Below, one piece after another: positions 38,223 to 47,976 of a DNA stretch of 64,000 nt (positions are counted from its first letter, which is position 1; each line of letters begins with the position of its first letter). The notes under the pieces are model-generated. The model was not told the DNA's origin. It did not search any database and was given only the letters and a program-made list of their open reading frames with translations. Made by a program: the position numbers and the translations under genes. Origin of the DNA: Ruegeria sp. ANG-S4 (GTDB taxonomy: Bacteria; Pseudomonadota; Alphaproteobacteria; Rhodobacterales; Rhodobacteraceae); the NCBI RefSeq assembly GCF_000814005.1, contig NZ_JWLK01000005.1, forward strand, positions 558,001-622,000, written 5' to 3'.

Positions 38223-39554
38223 TTACCACCGGCGTTCAAAGCGGCGGCGCAGGATAATTGCGATAATGTTCATGGTGAGCAGGAAGATCAAAAGAATGAT
38301 GATCCCACCCCAGGCTTTTTCATAGAAACCCACATCCGCGCGGGCTGCCCATGTGTAGATTTGCGCCGGCATGGCGGAGTTGGGCTCGGTAAACCCGGCC
38401 AGGAACCCATCGGGATAGCCGCGGGCGACAAAACCAACCATCCCGATCAACAGCAGCGGCGCGGTCTCTCCCAACGCCTGTGCCAAACCGATGATGGTGC
38501 CGGTCAGGATACCGGGCGCGGCCAGAGGCAGAACGTGATGGAACACGGCCTGCATTTTCGAGGCCCCCACCCCCAGTGCGGCATCCCGGATCGACGGCGG
38601 AACCGCCTTAAGCGATGCGCGGGTCGAGATGATGATTGTCGGCAAGGTCATCAGCGTCAGAACCAATCCGCCAACCAGCGGCGCGGATTGCGGCAGATGC
38701 ATGAACTGGATGAACACCGCAAGACCAAGAATACCGAAGACGATGGATGGAACAGCTGCGAGGTTCGAGATATTCACCTCGATCAGATCCGTGAACCTGT
38801 TCTGCGGGGCGAATTCCTCAAGGTAGATCGACGCGGCCACACCGATTGGCAGCGACAGCGCCAACACAACCAGCATCATGAAGAACGAGCCGATGACCGA
38901 CGCTCCGATCCCTGCACCGCCCGGGTTATCCACCCCAGAGTCCGCACCAGTGATGAACGGCCAGTTGAAGGCCTGTTTGATTATGCCCGCTTCCTTCAAG
39001 GCATCCACCAGATCCAGATCGCTTTTCTGCAGGAAACGGCTGTCCTGAAGGGTGTCGCGCGACACGCGGCCCTTGAAATATCCGTCTACGCGGCTGGACG
39101 CTGCCAGATCGAATTGGATTGGTTCGCCCAGTTTGTCTGGGTTTTCGCTGTAGAAAGTCCGGATCGTTCCACCGATTTTACCAAGAAGACGTTCAATCGC
39201 GGCCTCGTCGAAATCGACGTTGATCCCGCTTTCGGCAAGTTCCTTGTTCAATTCGGCGATGAACAGATCGGAATACGCCTTGGTCTTGAACAGAGTAGAT
39301 TCTGCTTCTTCTTGCTGCGGTTCAGTCAGGGTGAATTCCACGCTAACGACGGTACGCGTAAACGCGGGTATCCCTTGTGACAGGATCGAGGCGAACAGTA
39401 CCACCAGAAAGAACAGCCCGGTTGCGATGGCGATGATGCCGTAGGCACGGAACCGTTTTTCTGCTGCGGCGCGCTTGCGTGTTCTGGCATCCCCTTCGGT
39501 CAGAGAGACAGTATGTCGACCGGTTTCGGGGCTTTGCATGCTTGCGTCGGTCAT
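38223..39554 (-). CDS. pstA: Phosphate ABC transporter permease PstA with N-terminal extension
   Basis: The 443-residue permease is longer than E. coli PstA (296) because of a region of about 170 residues (DUF3333 type) after the first membrane segment, with FTLTEPQQEEAESTL and a periplasmic-looking stretch. The transport core has six spans and the EAA-like loop ALGVGASKMQAVFHHVLPLA. It overlaps pstC by ATGA. Confidence 0.95.
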   Translation of the reverse strand: MTDASMQSPETGRHTVSLTEGDARTRKRAAAEKRFRAYGIIAIATGLFFLVVLFASILSQGIPAFTRTVVSVEFTLTEPQQEEAESTLFKTKAYSDLFIAELNKELAESGINVDFDEAAIERLLGKIGGTIRTFYSENPDKLGEPIQFDLAASSRVDGYFKGRVSRDTLQDSRFLQKSDLDLVDALKEAGIIKQAFNWPFITGADSGVDNPGGAGIGASVIGSFFMMLVVLALSLPIGVAASIYLEEFAPQNRFTDLIEVNISNLAAVPSIVFGILGLAVFIQFMHLPQSAPLVGGLVLTLMTLPTIIISTRASLKAVPPSIRDAALGVGASKMQAVFHHVLPLAAPGILTGTIIGLAQALGETAPLLLIGMVGFVARGYPDGFLAGFTEPNSAMPAQIYTWAARADVGFYEKAWGGIIILLIFLLTMNIIAIILRRRFERRW

Positions 39555-41023
39555 TCGTACTGCTCCCGGTACTTACGCACGATGTAAAGGGCAAAAACGT
39601 TGAGCCCCAATGTCAGGATGAAAAGGGTCATGCCAAGGGCGAACGCGACCAATGCCTCGGGCGAGGCAAAGTCGGCGTCGCCGGTCAACTGGCTGACAAT
39701 TTTGGCGGTCACGGTTGTCATCGCCTCGAACGGGTTGAGGCTGAGGCGTGCGGCGGCACCGGCCCCCAAAACCACGATCATGGTTTCGCCAATCGCGCGC
39801 GAGGCGGCCAGCAAAACGGCACCCACGATGCCTGGCAATGCGGCAGGCAGGACGACTTGGCGAATGGTTTCGGACTGCGTTGCGCCCAACCCGTAAGAGC
39901 CATCGCGCATGGCTTGCGGCACCGCGTTAATGATGTCGTCAGAAAGCGACGAGACGAACGGGATCAGCATGATGCCCATAACCAGACCGGCTGTCATAAC
40001 AGCAGTGCCTGCCTTCATCCAGCCCAGCCCGTCGTCGCCGAATATGCCCAGCAAAAGCGGCCCAACCGTCAACAAGGCAAACAGGCCGTAAACGATGGTC
40101 GGGATACCTGCCAGAACCTCAAGCAAGGGTTTTGCGAAGGAGCGAACGCGCGGTGATGCGTATTCACTGAGGTAGATGGCCGCAAACAATCCAATTGGTA
40201 CGGCCACCAAAAGTGCAACCAGCGAGATGTAGAACGTACCCCAAAGCAACGGGATGATGCCCAGAGCCGAGGACCCGCCCCGACCCGAAAAACTGGGGGC
40301 CCAGGTTGTTCCGAAAAAGAAGTCGGATGCAGGATAGAGTTTGAAGAATTCCCAGGTGTTGAAGACCAGGGACAGAACGATGCCGACCGTTGTGAGGATG
40401 GCAATCGAAGCAGCCCCAAGCAAAAGGACGCGGACGCCCTGCTCGACCACATTGCGGGCTCGATACTCTGAATGAGTTTGCCACCAGCTGAAGGCCGCAC
40501 CGGCAAAAGCGACAAGAATGACCGCAATCGACATGATCGCGTAACCGGTTGCATTCGTGATCCGATAGCTCTGTGCCGCGCGCAACACCGGTTGCGTAAT
40601 ATCCGACGTCACGACCTGTCCCGCGTCCTTCAGACGCTGGGTCATATCTGTAATGTCGGCGCGTGCGTTGCGGGCCAGTTCTTCGGTCAATTGTCCTTGA
40701 GCGACGGCATTATCCATACCGTGCGCGGTGCGGCGCACCTCGGCCATCACAAGGCTCAGGGATGAGCCCTCTTTGATTGCCGATTCCGGGATCATGCCGG
40801 ACACTTGGGAATTCACGTACAATGGCTGAACCAGCAACCACACAATCAAAAGGCCAAATGCAGGAACCAACGTCTTGAGCGCGACATTTGCGCCGTAGAA
40901 TGACGGTAACGAATGCAGATGCCGGCTGTCGCCTCCTGCACTTTGCAATGCGCGCGACCGTCCAAGCACGTAACCGACTGCCGCGATCGCGAGGACGATC
41001 AGAAAAAGCCAGAGTATCGGCAT
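39551..41023 (-). CDS. pstC: Phosphate ABC transporter permease PstC with N-terminal extension
   Basis: The 490-residue permease has extra N-terminal membrane spans and a periplasmic segment (about residues 60-190) before the usual PstC core, as in many alphaproteobacteria. Core motifs are FFFGTTWAPSF, YLSEYASPRVRSFAKPLLE and the EAA loop SYGLGATQSETIRQVVLPAALPG (in part: GATQSETIRQVVLPAAL). Start 41023 (MPILWLFLIV) is chosen over an upstream in-frame codon. A stem-loop separates it from pstS. Confidence 0.95.
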   Translation of the reverse strand: MPILWLFLIVLAIAAVGYVLGRSRALQSAGGDSRHLHSLPSFYGANVALKTLVPAFGLLIVWLLVQPLYVNSQVSGMIPESAIKEGSSLSLVMAEVRRTAHGMDNAVAQGQLTEELARNARADITDMTQRLKDAGQVVTSDITQPVLRAAQSYRITNATGYAIMSIAVILVAFAGAAFSWWQTHSEYRARNVVEQGVRVLLLGAASIAILTTVGIVLSLVFNTWEFFKLYPASDFFFGTTWAPSFSGRGGSSALGIIPLLWGTFYISLVALLVAVPIGLFAAIYLSEYASPRVRSFAKPLLEVLAGIPTIVYGLFALLTVGPLLLGIFGDDGLGWMKAGTAVMTAGLVMGIMLIPFVSSLSDDIINAVPQAMRDGSYGLGATQSETIRQVVLPAALPGIVGAVLLAASRAIGETMIVVLGAGAAARLSLNPFEAMTTVTAKIVSQLTGDADFASPEALVAFALGMTLFILTLGLNVFALYIVRKYREQYE

Positions 41024-41051
41024 ACCAACCCCACGGGTATTGAATGGGAAC

Positions 41052-41090
41052 AAAAAAGCTGCGTTGGGGGCGACACGTCCGGTCGCCCCC
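41052..41090 (-). terminator. Stem-loop between pstS and pstC
   Basis: A nine-base perfect stem GGGGGCGAC/GTCGCCCCC (41066-41074 with 41082-41090). On the minus strand TTTTTT follows nine bases further on. It probably gives partial termination or protects the pstS message, so that the binding protein is made in excess. Confidence 0.7.
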
Positions 41091-41113
41091 TGCAGGTTAA
41101 ACCAGTGTCGGGA

Positions 41114-42154
41114 TTAGCTGCCCGAACCCATGGTTTCTTCGTTTGCAATGGCGTCCTGAGTTTTGGCCAGCTCAGGATCGGCAACCAGCCCGTAGTTGGC
41201 CAGCGGGCCTGAACCGCCTGCGATCTCGTCAGCGACGAAGAACTGGGCGTATTCTTTCAGGCCGGGGATCACGCCGATATGCGCTTTCTTGACATAGAAG
41301 AACAGCGGACGCGAAACAGGGTATTCACCCGACGCGATGGTCTCGGTCGAAGGTGCGATACCGCCCATGGTGGCCACTTTCAGCTTGTCTGTGTTGTTCT
41401 CGTAGAACGCCAGACCAAACACGCCGATGCCGTTCGGGTTGGTGTCGATACGTGCCAGGGTTTCGGTGTAGTCACCGTCGATGTCGACCGACTTGCCGTC
41501 GGTGCGGACGTCCAGGCATGCATCTTCGGCGTCATCTTCGCTCATGCCGCCTGCAACCATGGCTTCCATGGCGCCGGTTGCTTCACAACCTGCCAGCAGA
41601 ACCTTGTCTTCGAACACTTCGCGGGTGCCGTGCTTGGTGCCCGGGATGAACATCGCGATTTCAACATCCGGCAGGTCGCCGTTGAACTCGGCCCAGCTGT
41701 TAAAGCTGTTGTCGACCAGAGCGCCGTCTTTCATCACCTTCGAGCCGATGGCGTTGTAGATGTCCGCAGGCTGGAATGCAGTGAAGGCAGGGCCCGACTG
41801 CTGGCTTGCAAATACAATACCGTCATAGCCGATGCGCACTTCCATGATGTCGGTCACACCGTTTTCGGCACAGGCTTTGATCTCTTTTTCGCGGATCGCG
41901 CGCGAGGCGTTTGCAACGTCGATGGTGTTTTCGCCAACACCTTCGCAGAAACGCTTCAGACCGGCCGAGGAGCCACCCGATTCAACAACCGGTGTCGGGA
42001 AGTCAGTGTTTTCGCCAAACAGTTCGGCAACAATGGATGCGTAAGGCAGAACAGTCGAAGAACCAGCAACCTGAACGTTGTCACGAGCTGCAGCAGTGGT
42101 CGCCGAAACGGCAGCAATTGCCAGCGCAGAAGCCGACAGTTTCACAAAGGACAT
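41114..42154 (-). CDS. pstS: Periplasmic phosphate-binding protein PstS
   Basis: PstS captures phosphate in the periplasm. The 346-residue protein has a signal peptide (SASALAIAAVSATTAAA, cleavage before RDNVQ), the phosphate loop VAGSSTVLPYA, and VVESGGSSAGLKRFCEGVGE and ASRAIREKE. ATG 42154 has AAGGAGACTGAG upstream. It is the first gene behind the Pho box. Confidence 0.96.
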   Translation of the reverse strand: MSFVKLSASALAIAAVSATTAAARDNVQVAGSSTVLPYASIVAELFGENTDFPTPVVESGGSSAGLKRFCEGVGENTIDVANASRAIREKEIKACAENGVTDIMEVRIGYDGIVFASQQSGPAFTAFQPADIYNAIGSKVMKDGALVDNSFNSWAEFNGDLPDVEIAMFIPGTKHGTREVFEDKVLLAGCEATGAMEAMVAGGMSEDDAEDACLDVRTDGKSVDIDGDYTETLARIDTNPNGIGVFGLAFYENNTDKLKVATMGGIAPSTETIASGEYPVSRPLFFYVKKAHIGVIPGLKEYAQFFVADEIAGGSGPLANYGLVADPELAKTQDAIANEETMGSGS

Positions 42155-42236
42155 CTCAGTCTCCTTGAAAGTACATTGAATGATCACCCCCATGATGATC
42201 TTGGCGGCACGCCTAAGGACCGCGCGTAAGCCTTTT

Positions 42237-42265
42237 GTGACAGGTTAGTAACAGTTTTATGACAA
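42237..42265 (-). promoter_or_regulatory. Pho box (three direct repeats) upstream of pstS
   Basis: On the minus strand TTGTCAT, CTGTTAC and CTGTCAC occur at exact 11-base spacing (42265-42259, 42254-42248, 42243-42237), each separated by four bases that are AT-rich. This matches the PhoB direct-repeat consensus (CTGTCAT-like). It lies about 85 bases upstream of the pstS start and downstream of phoR. Confidence 0.85.
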
Positions 42266-42335
42266 GCCACAGTTTTGTTAACTTTTTTTAATTTGACCCG
42301 CTGAAATGCCATTGCTCGGATCAAATTTCGTCGGA

Positions 42336-43382
42336 TCAGCGCGGCAGGATCACCGTAAAGACCGAACCTTTGCCAAGCTCGCTTTCGACGCGAAGCCGAC
42401 CGCGATGGCGATTCACGATATGCTTGACGATGGCCAGCCCCAGACCCGTGCCCCCCAACTCACGCGAGCGATGGCTGTCCGCGCGGTAAAACCGTTCCGT
42501 CAGACGCGGCAAATGGATGGCATCTATTCCCGGTCCCTTGTCGACGATTTGCACCCGGACGGCCGGACCCCGCATTGCTGTGTCCCGCTCCGACGGCAGT
42601 ACTCTGACGTCGACACGCCCGCCACTGCCACCATATTTTATCGCGTTTTCAATCAGGTTCGTGAAAACCTGACGCAATTGGTCGCTGTCCCCGGTCAACA
42701 TCACGGGTGTTGCAGGTGTGTCCAGCGAAAGTTCGACGGACGCATCATCCGCCAATGGTCGCAGGGAATTCAACGTGGATTGAAGCAGGCCCGACAGTTC
42801 CAGCTGTTCCTTTGGCCGCACCCGCTCTTCGCTCTCGACGCGGTTTAGCGACAGTAAGTCGCCCACCAGGCGGTTCATCCGGTTGGCCTCGTCATCCATG
42901 ATGTGCAGGAACCGTTCGCGGGCGACGCTGTCCTCGCGCGCCGGGCCGCGCAGCGTTTCAATGAAACCCATCAGGGCCGTCAACGGCGTGCGCAACTCGT
43001 GGCTGACATTGGCAACAAAGTCGCGGCGCATATGATTGGCTTGCTCCAGATGAGTTACATCCTGAAACACAACCAAAACCGCGCCTCCGTCGACGGCGCC
43101 GATCCCGTTCATGTACCTGCATTCCACGTTGAACGTAGTGTCCTGTGCCCCGTCATTGGACAGATGCCTTGTGCTGGACGGGCTTTTGTCGCGCAGGCTT
43201 TGTTCGATCGTTTCGATCACCTGCGGTTGCCGCAGGAAAGTGGCGAAATGGCGGCCCTGAATGCTCTGACCCAAAAGGGTTCTTGCGTCGGTGTTTGCTG
43301 CGATAATCCGCTCGGTTTGATCCACCATCAGCGCAGGCAAGGGAATTGCCGAAACGAATTCGTCGATCAGATCGGAAGACAT
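42336..43382 (-). CDS. phoR: PhoR-type sensor kinase lacking membrane segments
   Basis: The 348-residue kinase has a PAS domain (residues about 10-110, PLPALMVDQTERIIAANTDA), HisKA with the phospho-His in FVANVSHELRTPLTALMGF, and HATPase_c with NLIENAIKYG, DKGPGID and GGTGLGLAIVKHI. No hydrophobic N-terminal segment exists, while enterobacterial PhoR is membrane-anchored. It is upstream of the Pho box, so it may be expressed independently of pst. The partner PhoB is encoded at the far end of the cluster. Confidence 0.9.
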   Translation of the reverse strand: MSSDLIDEFVSAIPLPALMVDQTERIIAANTDARTLLGQSIQGRHFATFLRQPQVIETIEQSLRDKSPSSTRHLSNDGAQDTTFNVECRYMNGIGAVDGGAVLVVFQDVTHLEQANHMRRDFVANVSHELRTPLTALMGFIETLRGPAREDSVARERFLHIMDDEANRMNRLVGDLLSLNRVESEERVRPKEQLELSGLLQSTLNSLRPLADDASVELSLDTPATPVMLTGDSDQLRQVFTNLIENAIKYGGSGGRVDVRVLPSERDTAMRGPAVRVQIVDKGPGIDAIHLPRLTERFYRADSHRSRELGGTGLGLAIVKHIVNRHRGRLRVESELGKGSVFTVILPR

Positions 43383-43399
43383 GTCGCGGCCTTTGTTTG

Positions 43400-43933
43400 C
43401 TAACTGCGTGTTGGCACAGGAACCAATTCGTCCCGGAACCGGCGCATATTGTTCTGATAGTGCAAAGCGCTAAGGGTCAGTTTTTGCGCTGCCGCCTCAT
43501 CCAGTTGTCGAACGACCTTGCCCGGTGATCCCATAACCAGCGAGTTGTCGGGGATTTCCTTGCCTTCGGTAATTAACGCCCCTGCCCCAATCAGGCAGTT
43601 CTTGCCGATTTTTGCCCCGTTCAGAACAATCGCACCCATGCCAATCAAGGTGTTTTCCCCAATCGTGCATCCGTGCAGCATGACCTTGTGGCCGATGGTG
43701 CAGTTTGCCCCGATCACAAGCGGATAGCCGGGGTCGATATGCATGACGCAGTTTTCCTGCACGTTACTGCCAGCGCCGACGCGTATTTCTTCGTGGTCCG
43801 CGCGGATCGTGCAGCCAAACCAGACTGAGGCACCTTGTTCTAGGACCACATTGCCGATCAGATTGGCGTCCGGCGCGACCCAGGTGTCTTCGTGAATCCG
43901 GGGCGCATGCTCGCCCAAGGCGTAAAGGGTCAT
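43400..43933 (-). CDS. Gamma-class carbonic anhydrase family protein
   Basis: A 177-residue left-handed beta-helix of hexapeptide repeats with the three zinc ligands visible in [11 protein letters not shown] and GHKVMLHGC. Members are trimers with carbonic anhydrase or related activity (YrdA/PaaY). It overlaps gmk by ATGA and precedes phoR by 17 bases, so gmk, this gene and phoR may share a transcript. Confidence 0.9.
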   Translation of the reverse strand: MTLYALGEHAPRIHEDTWVAPDANLIGNVVLEQGASVWFGCTIRADHEEIRVGAGSNVQENCVMHIDPGYPLVIGANCTIGHKVMLHGCTIGENTLIGMGAIVLNGAKIGKNCLIGAGALITEGKEIPDNSLVMGSPGKVVRQLDEAAAQKLTLSALHYQNNMRRFRDELVPVPTRS

Positions 43934-44571
43934 GTCTGGGCCTCGAATTCGTTTTGCAGCATGCGGACGTGGTCCTGAAGTTTCGGTTGCTGTATCCGGC
44001 GCATTCGCTCGGCGCTGACGATTGTTTTCAGCTTTTCTTCGGTGGCATCCAGATCGTCATTGACCAGAACATAGTCGTAGTAGCCCCAGTGACTGATCTC
44101 ATCCCAGCTTTTCTGCATCCGTTTGGCGATTACGTCGGAGCTGTCCTGACCGCGGCCTTCCAACCGGCGGCGCAGTTCGGGGATTGAGGGCGGCAGAATG
44201 AAAATCGACAAGGCATGTTTGCCGAGGTCCGAGTTTCGGATTTGCAGGTCGCCCTGCCAATCCACGTCAAAAAGCACGTCCCGACCATTGTTGATCGACT
44301 CCCGCACCGGTGCGATGGGCGAACCGTAGAAATTACCGAAGACATGGGCGTGTTCCAGCATCTGTCCTTCGGTGACCTGCTGTTTGAACGCCTCTTCGGT
44401 CAGAAAGAAATACTCGCGTCCATGCTCTTCTCCCGGACGTGGCGCGCGGGTCGTGGCCGAGATCGAGAATTCCAGATCGCCGTCCCATTGCATCAGCCGC
44501 CGCGCCAAGGTGGATTTGCCAGCGCCCGACGGTGATGACAGAATGATAAGTAGGCCCCGGCGATCTGCCAT
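43930..44571 (-). CDS. gmk: Guanylate kinase
   Basis: Gmk phosphorylates GMP to GDP. The 213-residue protein shows the P-loop [15 protein letters not shown], the GMP site [19 protein letters not shown] (in part: [12 protein letters not shown]), and [10 protein letters not shown]. The usual yicC-gmk order is present, with 16 bases between. It overlaps the carbonic anhydrase-like gene. Confidence 0.97.
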   Translation of the reverse strand: MADRRGLLIILSSPSGAGKSTLARRLMQWDGDLEFSISATTRAPRPGEEHGREYFFLTEEAFKQQVTEGQMLEHAHVFGNFYGSPIAPVRESINNGRDVLFDVDWQGDLQIRNSDLGKHALSIFILPPSIPELRRRLEGRGQDSSDVIAKRMQKSWDEISHWGYYDYVLVNDDLDATEEKLKTIVSAERMRRIQQPKLQDHVRMLQNEFEAQT

Positions 44572-44587
44572 GTTGGTATTCCCGTTT

Positions 44588-45478
44588 CTATTCCACGTTC
44601 TGCACTTGCTCGCGCATCTGATCGATAACAGCCTTCAACTCAAGCCCCACCGAGGTCAAATCGGCATTTTGCGACTTTGAACACAGCGTGTTTGCCTCGC
44701 GGTTGAACTCCTGTGTCAGAAAATCGAACTTGCGTCCAACTGGTCCGTCCTGAGCCAACAATGCCCGCGCGGCCACAATATGCGCTTTCAGGCGGTCCAA
44801 CTCTTCCGTGAGGTCCGCTTTGACCGAGATCAGCGCCAGTTCCTGCGCCACCCTGTCTGGATCGGCCCCCTGCGCGTTGTCCAGAACGCGCGCCAGGTTT
44901 TCGCGCAGGATCTGACCCATTTCATCGCGCCGCTTCTCGGCCAACTCCAACGCCTGCGCCGTCAGTGTTTCGACAGTGTCGAGTTGCGCATTCAAGATTG
45001 CGGCCAGCGCCTCGCCTTCGGTCCGGCGCATGTCCAGAAAATCCGCCAACACGGCCGGGAATTCGGACCGCAGTTGTTGGACAAGCGGGCCAGCGTCATC
45101 TGCGTCTGCGCTTGCTTCGAGCATGCCCTTCAGAGACAGCAGATCACTGCCCGTTGACTGGGTCAGCGTCACACCATGTTCTTTAGCCATGGCTTCGGTT
45201 TGCGCCAATGCCGCCAATGCCGCTTCCATAGCCGCTGCGTTCAAGCTGAGGTCAGAGGCGGTTTCTTCCCGGCTCAGACGCAGCGAAAGTGTTACGTTCC
45301 CGCGTGCAAGGGCCTTTGAAAGGTCGGCGCGTAATCCGGCTTCGAGCCCGGTCAGCCAATCGGGTACGCGCAGGCGCAGGTCCAGGCCTTTGCCATTTAC
45401 GCTGCGCAATTCCCAACTCCAGCTATGAGGGCCGTGCGCCCCTTTGCCCGAGGCGAACCCGGTCATGGATTTGATCAT
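44588..45478 (-). CDS. yicC: YicC family endoribonuclease
   Basis: A 296-residue protein opening [13 protein letters not shown] and ending with the conserved [20 protein letters not shown] (20 residues) and an acidic tail. YicC is a clamp-like RNase that trims or degrades RNAs, including the sRNA RyhB in E. coli. ATG 45478 is used as homology starts there; the frame upstream is not conserved. A CtrA-type site lies 90 bases upstream. Confidence 0.92.
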   Translation of the reverse strand: MIKSMTGFASGKGAHGPHSWSWELRSVNGKGLDLRLRVPDWLTGLEAGLRADLSKALARGNVTLSLRLSREETASDLSLNAAAMEAALAALAQTEAMAKEHGVTLTQSTGSDLLSLKGMLEASADADDAGPLVQQLRSEFPAVLADFLDMRRTEGEALAAILNAQLDTVETLTAQALELAEKRRDEMGQILRENLARVLDNAQGADPDRVAQELALISVKADLTEELDRLKAHIVAARALLAQDGPVGRKFDFLTQEFNREANTLCSKSQNADLTSVGLELKAVIDQMREQVQNVE

Positions 45479-45567
45479 GCCTGCCCTTTCAAAACTGCCT
45501 GCCGCACCTAAAGCCATCCGCCTCGCGGGGGCAAGACCCTGCTTATTCCTCGATTCATATCCAGTGG

Positions 45568-45582
45568 TTAACCAATCGTTAA
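45568..45582. promoter_or_regulatory. Perfect CtrA-type site TTAA-N7-TTAA
   Basis: TTAACCAATCGTTAA matches the full CtrA consensus spacing. It lies 90 bases before yicC (leftward) and 125 bases before the PAS gene (rightward). Binding is inferred; chpT in this window shows that the CtrA phosphorelay exists. Confidence 0.5.
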
Positions 45583-45706
45583 AGAATTGCTCCAAAATTG
45601 TATCAACCCGTGCCAATCTCGCTGGTGCAATGATTGGAATGCCGACGATCCGCCAAATAGCTGGCATTTTATGAAAATCGCGAAAGATCGGCGTTAGGGT
45701 GAGACT

Positions 45707-46381
45707 ATGAAAAGCTTTTTTGGAACGGGATCCAACTCTGGTTTTGGAAAGATCGTCGCAATGGACCGCTTTGACAGTGGACGCAGCTTATCTCCGATCC
45801 GTCAGGCCGAGGCGTATTGGACCGCCTTGCTGAACGGCGCCGAGGTTCCGATGCGGTCGCAGATTGATCCGCGCGGACTTGAGAATATCCTCGAATACAC
45901 ATTTGTCCTGGAAAAGATCGCGCCGGGTCTGGCCCGATTTCGGCTGGCGGGAAGCCATTTGACAAAAATTGCGGGTATGGAGGTCAGAGGGATGCCTTTG
46001 ACGGCGTTTTTCGAACCAAGCGCCCGCAATGATGTGACCGCGCACTTGAACCGCGTTTTTGACGAACCTGCGGTGACAGAGCTGGGCCTCGTCTCCAATG
46101 GCAAATTGGGACGCAGCCGATTGCAGGCGCGGATGCTGCTTTTGCCGCTGAAAAGTGATCTGGGGGACATTAGTCGCGTTCTGGGTGTCATGATCAGCGA
46201 CGGTACAATCGGTGCGACGCCTCGACGATTTGGAATTACGGACGCGCGTATCAAACCGGTCAACGACATTCAAAAGCAACCCCAACAGCAACATCACGAA
46301 CAGGCCGGGTTCGCCGAAGAAGAGACCGAATTCAAGCCTTCGGTGTCCCATCTAAGGCTCGTTTCTTCCCGGGATAACTAA
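45707..46381 (+). CDS. PAS domain protein (PAS_5 type), possibly CtrA-controlled
   Basis: A 224-residue soluble protein. Residues about 25-165 match the PAS_5 pattern of alphaproteobacteria: RQAEAYWTALLNGAEVPMRS, FVLEKIAPGLARFRLAGSHL and GMEVRGMPLTAFFEPSAR. No kinase, GGDEF or HTH domain follows; the tail is Gln/Glu-rich and probably disordered. Single PAS proteins of this group act as protein-protein regulators in Caulobacter, which suggests but does not prove a cell-cycle role here. A TTAA-N7-TTAA site lies upstream. Confidence 0.82.
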   Translation: MKSFFGTGSNSGFGKIVAMDRFDSGRSLSPIRQAEAYWTALLNGAEVPMRSQIDPRGLENILEYTFVLEKIAPGLARFRLAGSHLTKIAGMEVRGMPLTAFFEPSARNDVTAHLNRVFDEPAVTELGLVSNGKLGRSRLQARMLLLPLKSDLGDISRVLGVMISDGTIGATPRRFGITDARIKPVNDIQKQPQQQHHEQAGFAEEETEFKPSVSHLRLVSSRDN

Positions 46382-46383
46382 AC

Positions 46384-46412
46384 AAAAAACGGCGAACCCA
46401 AAGGTCCGCCGT
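46384..46412 (-). terminator. Terminator of the DAHP synthase gene
   Basis: ACGGCGAACC (46389-46398) pairs with GGTCCGCCGT (46403-46412) with one mismatch. On the minus strand six T follow. It may also stop the convergent PAS transcript. Confidence 0.8.
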
Positions 46413-46435
46413 CTTGAAGTCATTGTATGTTGTCT

Positions 46436-47806
46436 TTAGCTGGCCGCGCGTTTTGCACCATTGCGGCGCAGGTTCGTGAGTTCTTCGGCGACCAGGAATG
46501 CCAGTTCCAGAGATTGCGTTGCATTCAGCCGCGGGTCGCAGGCTGTATGATAGCGATCGGAGAGGTCTTCTTCGGTCACTGCCCGTACACCGCCTGTGCA
46601 CTCGGTCACGTCCAGACCGGTCATTTCGAAATGAACGCCACCGGGGACGGTGCCTTCTGCGTGATGAACGCCAAAGAAGTCGCGAACCTCGCGCAGGACC
46701 GAGTCGAACGGGCGTGTCTTGTAGCCTGTTGCCGACTTGATCGTGTTGCCATGCATCGGATCACAAACCCAAGTGACCGCAGCGCCCTCGTCCTTGACCG
46801 CTTTGATCAGGCGCGGCAGGTGTTCACCGGCCTTGCCAGCCCCGAAACGCGCGATCAGGGTCAAACGCCCTTCTTCGTTTTCTGGGTTCAGCTTGGCCAT
46901 GAGCAGCTTGAGGTCTTCGGTCGTCATCGTCGGGCCGCACTTCAGACCAATCGGGTTCTGTACGCCGCGGCAGAACTCCACATGCGCCCCATCGGGCTGA
47001 CGCGTCCGGTCGCCGATCCAGATCATATGGCCGGAGCCCGCAAGCCAGTTGCCCGAGGTCGAGTCGAGGCGTGTCAGGGCTTCCTCATACTCAAGCAGCA
47101 AACCCTCATGGCTGGTATAGAACTCGACCGTCGAAAACTCATGCGTCGTGTCCGCGGTAATTCCAGCGGCGTGCATGAAGTCGATCGTATCCTGAATACG
47201 GTCGGCGATTTCCGAGTACTTCTGAACATCCTGCTCATCAGTAAAGCCAAGGGTCCAGGAATGAACGCGGTTCATGTCGGCGAAACCACCCGTGGAAAAC
47301 GCCCGCAACAGGTTCAATGTCGCCGCCGCCTGCGTGTAGGCCTGCAGCATTTTTTCCGGGTTGGGGATGCGCGCCTTGGGCGTGAACGCCAGTTCGTTGA
47401 TGATATCACCGCGGTAGCTGGGCAGTTCGACGCCATCCACAACCTCGGTCGGCGCGCTGCGCGGTTTGGCAAACTGACCCGCCATCCGGCCAACCTTCAC
47501 AACCGGAACCTTGGCCCCGAAGGTCAGGACCATGGCCATCTGCAACATCACCTGAAACGTGTCGCGGATCGCGTCGGCGCTGAATTGATCGAAGCTTTCT
47601 GCGCAATCCCCGCCTTGCAACAGGAAGGCCTCACCCCGCCCGGCGGCCCCCAGATGTTGCTTCAACCGTCGCGCTTCGCCCGCAAAAACCAGCGGGGGAT
47701 ACTGCGAAAGCTGGGCCTCGACTTTGGCCAGCGCGGCCGCGTCGGTATAGTCGGGCATTTGAACTCGGGGCTTGTCGCGCCAGTTCGTTTTTTGCCACTC
47801 GGTCAT
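46436..47806 (-). CDS. aroG: 3-deoxy-7-phosphoheptulonate synthase, class II
   Basis: The enzyme joins PEP and erythrose 4-phosphate at the start of the shikimate pathway. The 456-residue plant-type (class II) protein begins [15 protein letters not shown] and shows [63 protein letters not shown] and [15 protein letters not shown]. The class I enzyme's motifs are absent. It is monocistronic, ended by its own terminator, and divergent from the GlxA-type regulator gene. Confidence 0.96.
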   Translation of the reverse strand: MTEWQKTNWRDKPRVQMPDYTDAAALAKVEAQLSQYPPLVFAGEARRLKQHLGAAGRGEAFLLQGGDCAESFDQFSADAIRDTFQVMLQMAMVLTFGAKVPVVKVGRMAGQFAKPRSAPTEVVDGVELPSYRGDIINELAFTPKARIPNPEKMLQAYTQAAATLNLLRAFSTGGFADMNRVHSWTLGFTDEQDVQKYSEIADRIQDTIDFMHAAGITADTTHEFSTVEFYTSHEGLLLEYEEALTRLDSTSGNWLAGSGHMIWIGDRTRQPDGAHVEFCRGVQNPIGLKCGPTMTTEDLKLLMAKLNPENEEGRLTLIARFGAGKAGEHLPRLIKAVKDEGAAVTWVCDPMHGNTIKSATGYKTRPFDSVLREVRDFFGVHHAEGTVPGGVHFEMTGLDVTECTGGVRAVTEEDLSDRYHTACDPRLNATQSLELAFLVAEELTNLRRNGAKRAAS

Positions 47807-47976
47807 AGCTTTGATCTCCGCTGAAGTAATTCAGGTTGTCTCTATACAAAAAGCTTTGATGAGTGACCATATCCCATTTGCGCCTCTTGACGCCGCAAAC
47901 AAGCTTTGAGCATGGTTGTGGGCACATACGCCACCGGGAAATATCCCGGCACGCACCGAATCAAGGACAGTTCGCC

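Noticed and set aside
37833..39380. A 515-codon open frame antisense to pstB and pstA
   Set aside because: It is rich in His, Gln, Arg and Asp and mirrors codons of the well-identified pst genes; no domain or RBS supports it.
42278..42291. TTAA-N6-TTAA near the phoR/pstS junction as a CtrA site
   Set aside because: The spacer is six, not seven, and the stretch is a simple T-run.
46427..47824. A 465-codon open frame antisense to the DAHP synthase gene
   Set aside because: It covers the known gene almost exactly in the opposite frame, has no family motif, and is explained by high-GC codon bias.
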